A stretch of DNA of 16,362 bases. It comes from Ruminococcaceae bacterium UBA1417. GTDB taxonomy: Bacteria; Bacillota; Clostridia; Oscillospirales; Acutalibacteraceae. The DNA is taken from the NCBI GenBank assembly GCA_002305575.1, contig DBPP01000034.1:1-16362 (forward strand), written 5' to 3'. The translations under genes and the position numbers were made by a program. Shown here piece after piece: positions 1 through 6,252 of this stretch (within the stretch, counting starts at the first letter, position 1; every line of letters begins with the position of its first letter). Below the pieces are notes generated by a model. The model searched no databases, was not told where the DNA came from, and saw only the letters and a program-made list of their open reading frames with translations.

Positions 1-27
1 ACTTTTATTAGCAGGTCTTTCACACCG

Positions 28-74
28 CTGCGCGCCGCACGCGCAGGGAGACAGGCGATGCCTGTCCTTTTTTT
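28..74 (+). terminator. Hairpin pair with plus-strand T-tract
   Basis: Two stem-loops sit side by side. The first is CTGCGCG/CGCGCAG (28-34 with 40-46). The second is GACAGGC/GCCTGTC (50-56 with 60-66) with a three-base loop, followed after one C by seven T on the plus strand (68-74). The T-tract is on the plus strand, so the second hairpin would stop a rightward transcript coming from outside the window and converging on the peptidase gene, whose stop codon overlaps the T-tract. On the minus strand neither hairpin is followed by T residues, so it would be a poor terminator for the peptidase gene. The convergent neighbour itself is not visible. Confidence 0.5.
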
Positions 75-1200
75 AAGCGAAATGCGCCGAAATGAGCGAA
101 GCCGCAATGCGCAGGCCTGCCTGCAGGCTTTCGATTTCGATCCACTCTTCGCGCGTATGCGCGCCGCCGCCGCGGCACAGGCCGACCGTCGCGGCCGGAA
201 TGCCGAGCGAAAACGGAATGTTGCAGTCTGTGGACATCGCGACGATTTCGGGCTTGAGGCCTGTGTGGCGCTCTACCGCATCCTTGCAGCGCTCGAGCAG
301 CGCCGCCTGACGCGGGTCCCCGTTTTCACGGCTGCCGCAGGGCCGTTCGCCGAGCAGCTCCGCCTCAATATCCAGCCCGTCCGCACGAAACGCTTCGAGC
401 ACGTCTTCAAAATAGCGTCTGGCGTCGAGCAGGCTTTCGCGGTCATCGGAGCGGAATTCATACAGCATTTCCGCCTGCTGCGCAATGGTGTTGACCGATG
501 TGCCGCCCGTAATCTGCCCCACGTTAAACGTCGTGTGGCTGCCGTTTTGGGGCAGCGGGTACGCGTACAGCTTCTGGATGACGGCGCTCAGCCGCTCGAT
601 CGCATTCGGGTTGCCAAACGCCGAAAATGAATGCCCGCCCACGGTGCGCACCGTCACGCGGTAGCGCAGAGAGCCGACGGCCGCACCGCAGATTTCCTCC
701 ATACCGCCGTCGAACGAAACGACCTCCCGCAGCCGCGCCCCGTAGCGCGCGGCAAGCGCCCGGCTGCCCTTGAGGTTGCCCAAGCCCTCCTCGCAGGCGT
801 TGAACGCAAACACGATGCCGCAGTCCGTTTCAGGCTGCGCCTGTGCGACGTACGCCGCCATCAAAAGCAGCAGCGCGACGTTCGCCGTATCGTCGCCGAC
901 GCCGGGGCAAAGCATTTTGCCGTCCCGCTCCGTCAGCGTCATCGGCGTTAAATCGGGAAAGACCGTATCGGTGTGCGCCATGAAGAGCACGAGCGGTCCC
1001 TCCCCCGTTGCATGGTAGGGATACACAGCGTTCAGCGCTTCATCGATGAACACGCCCTCAGCGCCGTGCGCCTCCAGCCACGCTTTGCAAAACGCCGCGC
1101 GCTTTTCCTCGTGGTGGCTCGGCGCGGGAATGGCGCAAAGCGTGCGCAGCAGCGCGGTGGCCTCCTGCGCATTCTGTTCCATATACCGGTTCAAATCCAT
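73..1200 (-). CDS. M20-family metallopeptidase (PepT/aminoacylase-like)
   Basis: This 375-residue protein belongs to the M20 di-zinc hydrolases, which cleave small peptides or N-acylated amino acids, probably in the cytoplasm as no signal peptide is seen. The full metal-site set is present: AHTD (His76, catalytic Asp78), GVGDD (bridging Asp103), CEEG (general base Glu137, ligand Glu138), SFDGG (Asp164) and a late GGGAH (His348). The lid/dimerisation motif VGGHSF is at 188-193. The frame stays open upstream to 1269, but I chose the ATG at 1200: a GGGGAG ribosome site lies eight bases before it, and the longer version would be read through the terminator of the infB operon. No promoter is visible between that terminator and the start, so expression may depend on read-through or a promoter inside infB. 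The substrate is unknown; tripeptidase, dipeptidase and amidohydrolase are all possible. Confidence 0.88.
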   Translation of the reverse strand: MDLNRYMEQNAQEATALLRTLCAIPAPSHHEEKRAAFCKAWLEAHGAEGVFIDEALNAVYPYHATGEGPLVLFMAHTDTVFPDLTPMTLTERDGKMLCPGVGDDTANVALLLLMAAYVAQAQPETDCGIVFAFNACEEGLGNLKGSRALAARYGARLREVVSFDGGMEEICGAAVGSLRYRVTVRTVGGHSFSAFGNPNAIERLSAVIQKLYAYPLPQNGSHTTFNVGQITGGTSVNTIAQQAEMLYEFRSDDRESLLDARRYFEDVLEAFRADGLDIEAELLGERPCGSRENGDPRQAALLERCKDAVERHTGLKPEIVAMSTDCNIPFSLGIPAATVGLCRGGGAHTREEWIEIESLQAGLRIAASLISAHFA

Positions 1201-1220
1201 AGCGGCAGCTCCCCTTTCCG

Positions 1221-1253
1221 AAAAAAACCGCGCCCCGCGGCTGGGGGCGCGGT
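1221..1253 (-). terminator. Rho-independent terminator of the infB operon
   Basis: A perfect 10-bp GC-rich stem (ACCGCGCCCC/GGGGCGCGGT, 1227-1236 with 1244-1253) with a seven-base loop is followed on the minus strand by seven T (1227-1221). It starts about 30 bases after the infB stop codon and ends about ten bases before the ribosome binding site of the M20 peptidase gene. This is a textbook intrinsic terminator. Confidence 0.92.
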
Positions 1254-1285
1254 CAAACCATCTTTCCATTGGATGACGGTTGTGT

Positions 1286-3691
1286 TTATTCTCTGTATTC
1301 TTCCATCTCGTATGCCTCGAGAATATCGCCGATCTTGATATCGCCGAAGCGCTCGAGCGTGATGCCGCAGTCGTAGCCGTCTGCGACCTCCTTCACATCG
1401 TCCTTGAAGCGGCGGAGCGAGGCGATCTTGTCGTCGGCGACGATGATGCCGTCGCGCACGAGGCGCACCTGCGCGCCGCGGACGATCTTGCCGGACGTGA
1501 CGTGGCCGCCGATGACCATGCCCACATTCGTGATCTTGTACACCTCGCGGCACTCGGCCTTGCCGAGCGCCACCTCGCGGTACTTCGGCGCAAGCATACC
1601 CTTCATCGCGGATTCAATCTCCTCGATGCAGTCGTAAATGATGCGGTACAGGCGCATATCGACGCCGTCGCGCTTCGCGTTTTCCTCTGCGACCGGATCC
1701 GGGCGGACGTTGAAGCCGACAATGATGGCGTTCGACGCATTGGCGAGCATGACATCGCTTTCGTTGATCGCGCCGACCGCGCCATGGATGACATGGACGC
1801 GTACCTCGTCGTTCGAGAGCTTCTCGAGCGACTGGCGCACCGCCTCCACAGAGCCCTGCACGTCGGCCTTGACAATGATCTTCAGTTCCTTCATCTCGCC
1901 GACCTTCATCTGCTCGAACAGGTTGTCGAGCGTGACCTTCGTCTGCGAGTTGAACATCTCTTCCTTTTTCTCGTTGAGGCGCTGCTCCACGAGCTCACGC
2001 GCAAGGCGCTCGTCGGAAACGGCATTGAAAGTGTCGCCGCCCACCGGCACCTCGTTGAGGCCGGTGACCTCCACCGGCACGGACGGGCCCGCGCTCGTCA
2101 CGCGCTCGCCGCGCTCGTTCATCATCGCGCGGATACGGCCGACGGTGGTGCCCGCCACGACGATATCGCCGACGTGCAGCGTGCCGTTCTGCACGAGCAC
2201 GGTTGCAACCGGGCCGCGGCCCTTGTCGAGACGCGCCTCGATGACCGTGCCCTTCGCGGCACGGTCGGGGTTGGCCTTGAGCTCCATCATATCCGCCGTG
2301 AGGAGGATCATCTCGAGCAGGTCGTCGATGCCCATCTTCGTGTGTGCGGAAACCGGGATACACGGCACGTCGCCGCCCCACTCCTCCGGCACCAGCTCAT
2401 ATTCGGTGAGCTGCTGCTTGACGAGGTCGGGATTCGCGGCCGGCTTATCCATCTTGTTGATCGCGACGATGATCGAAACGCCCGCCGCTTTCGCATGGTT
2501 GATTGCCTCGACGGTCTGCGGCATGATGCCGTCGTCCGCTGCGACGACGAGCACCGCGATGTCCGTAACCTGGGCGCCGCGCGCGCGCATCGTGGTGAAT
2601 GCGGCGTGGCCCGGCGTATCGAGGAACGTAATCTCGCGGTCGCCCACGTTCACGCGGTACGCGCCGATATGCTGTGTGATGCCGCCGGCCTCGCCTGCGG
2701 TGACGTTCGCGTGGCGGATCGCGTCGAGGATGGAGGTCTTGCCGTGGTCGACGTGGCCCATGACAACCACAACCGGCGCGCGCGGCACGAGATTCGCGTC
2801 GTCGTCCTCGCTGTCGTCGATGATCTGCTCTTCGATCGTGACGACAACCTCCTTTTCCACCTTCGCGTGGAATTCATCGGCGATCAGCACCGCCGTATCA
2901 AAATCAATCGTATCGTTGATCGTGGCAAACACGCCGTTCATCATCAGCTTCTTGATGACTTCGGCGCTCGTGGCCTTCAGGCGCAGCGCAAACTCGCCGA
3001 CCGTGATTTCGTCCGGCACAGTGATCGTGATGTGCTTCGCCTTGCGCTCGGCCGCAATGCGGTTCAGGCGCTCCGCCTCCGTCTCGCGCTTCGCGCTCTT
3101 CGGCTTGCCGCGGCGCTGGCTCTTCTGGTTGATTTTCTGCTTGGCGGCGACGGTATCGTTCTTCACCTTGTCGTAGGCGAGGCGGTCATACTTCTCGTTG
3201 TACTTGTCGATGTTGACGTTGACGGTTCTCGTGTCGACCACGCGGCGGGACGGCGCGTTCTGCGTCTCGCCGGCTGTGGTATTCTGCTGTGCCGGACGCG
3301 GCTTCTGGCCGTTTGCGTTATTCTTCGGCGCGTTCTGCTGCTGCGCCGGGCGGCGATCGCCCTTCTGTCCCTTGCCGCGCTCGCCCTGCTGCGCGGGTTT
3401 CTTCTCGCCCTTCGCGGCCGGCTGCGCCTTTTTCTCACCCTTTGCGGCCGGCTTTTCGGCCTCGGCCGCCGGCGCCGCCTGCGGCTGGTTGCGCGTCGCG
3501 AAATACGCGTCAAAGCTCTGCACGGCGTGGTCCTGGGTGAACCGGTCGAACACGATGTCCAGCTCGTTCTCCTCCAGCGCCGTCATATGCTTTTTCGGCT
3601 CCTTGACGTATTTGCCGAGGATGTCGAGCACCTCCTTATTCGAGACGTTCAAATCCTTCGCCACGTCATGCACTCTGTATTTTACCATCAT
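1286..3691 (-). CDS. infB: Translation initiation factor IF-2
   Basis: IF2 is the GTPase that brings initiator fMet-tRNA to the 30S subunit and promotes 50S joining. The 801 residues show an IF2-N domain (about 1-55), a Lys/Ala/Pro/Gln-rich linker (about 70-150) with a repeated PAAKGEKK, a second N-terminal domain (about 218-270), then the GTPase domain with GHVDHGKT (312-319), DTPGH (358-362), NKMD (412-415) and SAH (448-450), followed by the beta-barrel and C-terminal fMet-tRNA-binding domains. Two ATGs stand in tandem (3691, 3688); the first has the better distance, nine bases, from an AGGTGA ribosome site that overlaps the stop codon of the preceding gene. That overlap suggests coupled translation. 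It is the last gene of the rimP-nusA operon; the often-following rbfA is absent and a terminator comes directly after. Confidence 0.98.
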   Translation of the reverse strand: MMVKYRVHDVAKDLNVSNKEVLDILGKYVKEPKKHMTALEENELDIVFDRFTQDHAVQSFDAYFATRNQPQAAPAAEAEKPAAKGEKKAQPAAKGEKKPAQQGERGKGQKGDRRPAQQQNAPKNNANGQKPRPAQQNTTAGETQNAPSRRVVDTRTVNVNIDKYNEKYDRLAYDKVKNDTVAAKQKINQKSQRRGKPKSAKRETEAERLNRIAAERKAKHITITVPDEITVGEFALRLKATSAEVIKKLMMNGVFATINDTIDFDTAVLIADEFHAKVEKEVVVTIEEQIIDDSEDDDANLVPRAPVVVVMGHVDHGKTSILDAIRHANVTAGEAGGITQHIGAYRVNVGDREITFLDTPGHAAFTTMRARGAQVTDIAVLVVAADDGIMPQTVEAINHAKAAGVSIIVAINKMDKPAANPDLVKQQLTEYELVPEEWGGDVPCIPVSAHTKMGIDDLLEMILLTADMMELKANPDRAAKGTVIEARLDKGRGPVATVLVQNGTLHVGDIVVAGTTVGRIRAMMNERGERVTSAGPSVPVEVTGLNEVPVGGDTFNAVSDERLARELVEQRLNEKKEEMFNSQTKVTLDNLFEQMKVGEMKELKIIVKADVQGSVEAVRQSLEKLSNDEVRVHVIHGAVGAINESDVMLANASNAIIVGFNVRPDPVAEENAKRDGVDMRLYRIIYDCIEEIESAMKGMLAPKYREVALGKAECREVYKITNVGMVIGGHVTSGKIVRGAQVRLVRDGIIVADDKIASLRRFKDDVKEVADGYDCGITLERFGDIKIGDILEAYEMEEYRE

Positions 3692-3700
3692 AGTATACCA

Positions 3701-4054
3701 TCACCTATCCTTATCTGCGGCGCGAAAACCATCCCCGCACCGCGCACTTTCTCCAGCCGCCCCAAGCGCCTGCTTCAGATTTTTCGCAAACCCGGCGTCG
3801 CACAGGCCGAGCACGCCCGTTTTCTTGCCGATGGCCGCGGAAATCTGTTCCATGGTAAACGCGGTCTCGAGGAATGCCGCCTGATGGCGGTCGGCCTCAA
3901 ACCGCACGTTTTTCTTTGTCTTTTCCGAAAGGTCTGCCGCGGCCAGCACGAGCAGGCATTCCCCCTGCCGCACAGCCTTCACCACGGTATCGTACCCGTA
4001 GCAAAGCTTTCCTGCGCGGCGCGCAAGCCCCAGGGTAGACAGCGCCTTTTCCAT
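3701..4054 (-). CDS. ylxQ: L7Ae/L30e-family RNA-binding protein YlxQ
   Basis: This 117-residue protein has the L7Ae/L30e fold pattern: an N-terminal ALSTLGLARRAGKL, then YGYDTVVKAVRQG, LVLAAADLSEKTKKN and a C-terminal TGVLGLCDAGFAKNL. The family binds kink-turn RNA, and YlxQ is usually found next to ribosomal or translation genes in Firmicutes; its exact role is unsettled. The start ATG at 4054 has a strong GGGGAGG site eight bases upstream. It begins 15 bases after the ylxR stop, and its own TGA lies within the ribosome site of infB. It is slightly longer than the about 100-residue Bacillus protein because of a polar, probably disordered C-terminal tail (about residues 97-117). Confidence 0.93.
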   Translation of the reverse strand: MEKALSTLGLARRAGKLCYGYDTVVKAVRQGECLLVLAAADLSEKTKKNVRFEADRHQAAFLETAFTMEQISAAIGKKTGVLGLCDAGFAKNLKQALGAAGESARCGDGFRAADKDR

Positions 4055-4069
4055 GTTGACCGCCTCCCC

Positions 4070-4384
4070 TCAGCGCTTTTCCGCGTCGGCGCAGAGCGCC
4101 GCGTACATCGCCTCGTACACGTCCTCCCCGATGCGGCACGACAGCGCGCGCTCGATGCGGCGCGCCTTCTGCGCCTTCTTCAGGCATTCGGGATCGCGGC
4201 ACACATACGCGCCGCGCCCGGGCTTGCGGCCGGTCAGATCCAGCGAAACCTCGCCGCCGGTTTCCACACCGTCCACTTCCTTGACCGGCGCGCGCACCAC
4301 GCGCACCAGCTCCTTTTTCGGCTTCATTTCGCCGCAGCCCGCACACATGCGGAGTGGGATCTTCTTTTGCTTCACCTTCTGCAT
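4070..4384 (-). CDS. ylxR: YlxR/RnpM RNA-binding protein (DUF448)
   Basis: This 104-residue protein carries both signatures of the YlxR family: PLRMCAGCGEMKPKKELVRV near the N-terminus and TGRKPGRGAYVCRDPECLKK in the middle. YlxR, renamed RnpM in Bacillus subtilis, binds the RNA of RNase P and modulates its activity; I carry that role over by homology. Four cysteines (14, 17, 62, 67) form a CxxC and a Cx4C pair that could hold a metal; this pairing is seen in many family members but not in all. The frame could begin at a GTG at 4387, but the AAAGGA site is only two bases from it and five bases from the ATG at 4384, so I take the ATG. It lies 32 bases after nusA in the same operon. Confidence 0.95.
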   Translation of the reverse strand: MQKVKQKKIPLRMCAGCGEMKPKKELVRVVRAPVKEVDGVETGGEVSLDLTGRKPGRGAYVCRDPECLKKAQKARRIERALSCRIGEDVYEAMYAALCADAEKR

Positions 4385-4416
4385 CACGTTCCTTTCTGCG
4401 CGGTGCGGCGAAGCGC

Positions 4417-5508
4417 TCAGGCTTCGTCTTCGCCGAAGAATCCGCTTTCGGGCTTGATGTCGATCTTCCAGCCGGTCAGCTTCGCCGCAAGACGGGCGTT
4501 CTGGCCCTTGTTGCCGATGGCCAGGGAGAGCTGGCTGTCCGGCACCGTGACCTTGCAGGTGTGGGAACCGTCGGCCGCAGGCTCCACGGAAAGTACGGTG
4601 GCCGGCGCGAGAGCGGAGGCGATGAACTTCTCCGGCTCGTCGCTGTAATCGACGATATCCATCTTTTCGCCGCCCAGCTCGTTCACAATGTCCGTGACGC
4701 GCGCGCCGCGGGTGCCGATGCAGGCACCGACCGCGTCGACGTCCGGGTTATGGCTCAAAACGGCGATCTTCGTTCTCGAACCGGCTTCGCGGGCCACGGC
4801 CTTGATTTCAACCGTGCCGTCGAAAATCTCCGGGACTTCCTTTTCAAACAGGCGGCGAATGAGGTCCGGGTGCGTGCGGGAGATGATGGCCTTCGGGCCC
4901 TTCTCCGTTTCCTTCACGTCCACAACGTACACCTGCACATAGTCGCCCTCGTGCAGATTCTCGGTGCCGACCTGCTCGCTTCGCGGCAGCACCGCCTCCG
5001 CCTTGCCGATTTTCAGCGAAAGCGCGCCGGTTTTCGGGTCCACGCGCTCCACCAGCGCGCTCACCAGCTCCTGGTGGCGGCTCTTGAATTCCTGCATCAT
5101 CTGGCCGCGCTCGCTGTCGCGGATGCCCTGGCGGATGATGTTGCGCGCGGTCTGCGCGGCCACGCGGCCAAACTGCTTCGTATCGAGACGGTGGCGCACA
5201 AAGCCGCCGATCTCCGCGCGCGGATCATACTGCGCGGCGATCTCCCGTGCGATTTCGCAGTTCGGATCCTCCACCGTTTCGACGATCTGCTTGCGCAGGA
5301 AGACGTCGAACTGGCCCTTTTCGGGGTCCATGTCGATGACGACGTCCTCGTTGCCGTAGCTGTTTTTGCAGGCGGTGACAATCGCCTTCTTAATTTTATC
5401 AATCATAAAATCGATCGGAATACCCTTTTCCGCTTCGAGCAGCCGGAGCGCCTCAAAAAGCTCCTTGCCGTCGTTGTTTTCCTTTTTCTGCACTGCCTTT
5501 CTAGCCAT
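4417..5508 (-). CDS. nusA: Transcription termination/antitermination protein NusA
   Basis: NusA binds RNA polymerase and nascent RNA, enhances pausing and intrinsic termination and acts in rRNA antitermination. The 363 residues show the polymerase-binding N-terminal domain (about 1-130, with the conserved VRHRLDTKQFGRVAAQTARN), an S1 domain (about 143-207), and two KH domains with GTRG (265-268) and GNKG (332-335). The protein ends shortly after KH2, as in Firmicutes, without the acidic repeats of the E. coli protein. The ATG at 5508 has an AGGGA site nine bases upstream. It follows rimP after 39 bases. The operon leader contains a terminator-like hairpin (6104-6139), so NusA may control its own synthesis. 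Confidence 0.98.
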   Translation of the reverse strand: MARKAVQKKENNDGKELFEALRLLEAEKGIPIDFMIDKIKKAIVTACKNSYGNEDVVIDMDPEKGQFDVFLRKQIVETVEDPNCEIAREIAAQYDPRAEIGGFVRHRLDTKQFGRVAAQTARNIIRQGIRDSERGQMMQEFKSRHQELVSALVERVDPKTGALSLKIGKAEAVLPRSEQVGTENLHEGDYVQVYVVDVKETEKGPKAIISRTHPDLIRRLFEKEVPEIFDGTVEIKAVAREAGSRTKIAVLSHNPDVDAVGACIGTRGARVTDIVNELGGEKMDIVDYSDEPEKFIASALAPATVLSVEPAADGSHTCKVTVPDSQLSLAIGNKGQNARLAAKLTGWKIDIKPESGFFGEDEA

Positions 5509-5547
5509 GTTCCAAAATCCCTGCTTTCTTAAAATCTAACCGATTCC

Positions 5548-6036
5548 TTAGTCGTAATCTTCAATCAGATGGACGGCGGCGCATTCCTTTTTCGTGAAGG
5601 TGACCGTCGTTTCCTCGTCGGTCACAATCTCGAAATCGCCGTTTTCCATCACGTCGATCAAAATGCCCTCGAGCTCGCGCACGCCGTTTTCGAGCGGGCG
5701 AATCAGCTTGACGCGCACCGGTGCCTCGAGGAACGCTTCAAAATGCTCGGGTCGCGTCAGGCGGCGGTTGATGCCCGGAGAGGAGACCTCCAGCATATAT
5801 TCCTGCGGGATGGGGTCCTCGCGGTCGAGCACGGGGCTGAGCGCATGCGTCATATCGACGCAGTCATCGATGGTAACGCCCCCGGGCTTGTCGATGAACA
5901 CGCGCAGATACCAGTCCGCCCCCTCCTTTGTAAACGTCACATCCCACAATGTGAGGCCCAGCTGCGCGGCGAGCGGCTGCGCGAGCGCGCGCACGAGATC
6001 CGTCGTGCTGCCCTTCTTTTTCTTTTCTTCGGCCAT
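5548..6036 (-). CDS. rimP: Ribosome maturation factor RimP
   Basis: RimP assists assembly of the 30S subunit. The 162 residues match the two-domain family: N-terminal alpha/beta domain (WDVTFTKEGADWYLRVFID, the DC of TIDDCVDMTHALSP, and the hallmark LEVSSPGINRRLTRPEHF), then a small beta-barrel with VKLIRPL, FEIVTDEE and the closing AAVHLI. The frame also has an ATG at 6045, but the GGAAAGG ribosome site directly abuts that codon; the ATG at 6036 sits nine bases downstream of it and is the better start. It is the first gene of the rimP-nusA-ylxR-ylxQ-infB operon, about 120 bases behind a strong promoter, and the intervening leader is structured. Confidence 0.95.
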   Translation of the reverse strand: MAEEKKKKGSTTDLVRALAQPLAAQLGLTLWDVTFTKEGADWYLRVFIDKPGGVTIDDCVDMTHALSPVLDREDPIPQEYMLEVSSPGINRRLTRPEHFEAFLEAPVRVKLIRPLENGVRELEGILIDVMENGDFEIVTDEETTVTFTKKECAAVHLIEDYD

Positions 6037-6053
6037 TGTGCGCATCCTTTCCG

Positions 6054-6074
6054 GCGGCGCCGTTTCTGCGCCGC
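6054..6074 (-). promoter_or_regulatory. Leader hairpin next to the rimP ribosome site
   Basis: A 7-bp perfect GC stem (GCGGCGC/GCGCCGC) with loop AGAAACG ends two bases before the GGAAAGG ribosome site of rimP. Such a stem could limit ribosome access or protect the mRNA. A smaller hairpin (GGGC/GCCC, 6092-6103) lies between it and the terminator-like hairpin further upstream. The function is inferred only from position and pairing. Confidence 0.4.
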
Positions 6075-6103
6075 GCCCGTTCTCTGTTCCGGGGCAACTG
6101 CCC

Positions 6104-6139
6104 GCAATACAAACAAAAGAGCGGGTCGCCCCACTCTTT
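6104..6139 (-). terminator. Terminator-like attenuator in the rimP-nusA leader
   Basis: On the minus strand a 10-bp stem (6139-6130 with 6125-6116; AAAGAGTGGG against CCCGCTCTTT, one T-G wobble) is closed by a GCGA tetraloop, which is of the stable GNRA type. It is followed by an interrupted T-rich tract (TTTTGTTTGTATT, about 6118-6106). It lies about 20-45 bases after the predicted start of transcription and well ahead of rimP, so it would act as a premature terminator inside the leader and not as an end-of-gene terminator. The broken T-tract fits a terminator that needs NusA for efficiency. Confidence 0.6.
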
Positions 6140-6165
6140 CATCGTCCTACTATCTACCATAAGGC

Positions 6166-6194
6166 ATTATACCACGGCTTTCCGTATTTTGCAA
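6166..6194 (-). promoter_or_regulatory. Promoter of the rimP-nusA-infB operon
   Basis: On the minus strand a -35 hexamer TTGCAA (6194-6189) and a perfect -10 TATAAT (6171-6166) are separated by exactly 17 bases, and TGG before the -10 gives an extended -10. The transcription start would be near 6159, leaving a leader of about 120 bases. It lies just downstream of the preceding terminator. This is the best vegetative-type promoter in the window. Confidence 0.85.
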
Positions 6195-6210
6195 CCCCTT
6201 TTTAACGCCA

Positions 6211-6236
6211 AAAGAGCGCGGAAAACCGCGCTCTTT
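6211..6236 (-). terminator. Terminator after the DUF4340-like gene
   Basis: An 11-bp perfect stem (AAAGAGCGCGG/CCGCGCTCTTT, 6211-6221 with 6226-6236) with a four-base loop starts 16 bases after the stop codon at 6253. The A/T ends of the stem provide a short T run (TTTT) on the minus strand, followed by GGCGTT. It could also work in the other direction. It separates the Gld-like operon from the rimP promoter. Confidence 0.75.
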
Positions 6237-6252
6237 AAGGGTTTTATGCGAA

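Noticed and set aside
1201..1269. N-terminal extension of the M20 peptidase
   Set aside because: These codons cover the infB terminator and the peptidase ribosome site; the internal ATG at 1200 has proper spacing and matches the family start.
3198..3450. Possible DNA repeat array in the infB linker region
   Set aside because: The similarity comes from low-complexity Lys/Ala/Pro/Gln codons (PAAKGEKK twice), normal for the IF2 linker; there are no evenly spaced identical repeats as in CRISPR.
1280..4648. Very long plus-strand open frame (1122 codons)
   Set aside because: It runs antisense to infB, ylxQ and ylxR, which are certain. The translation is rich in His, Arg, Leu and Asp with no recognisable domain. 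Long open antisense frames are common opposite GC-rich, codon-biased genes.
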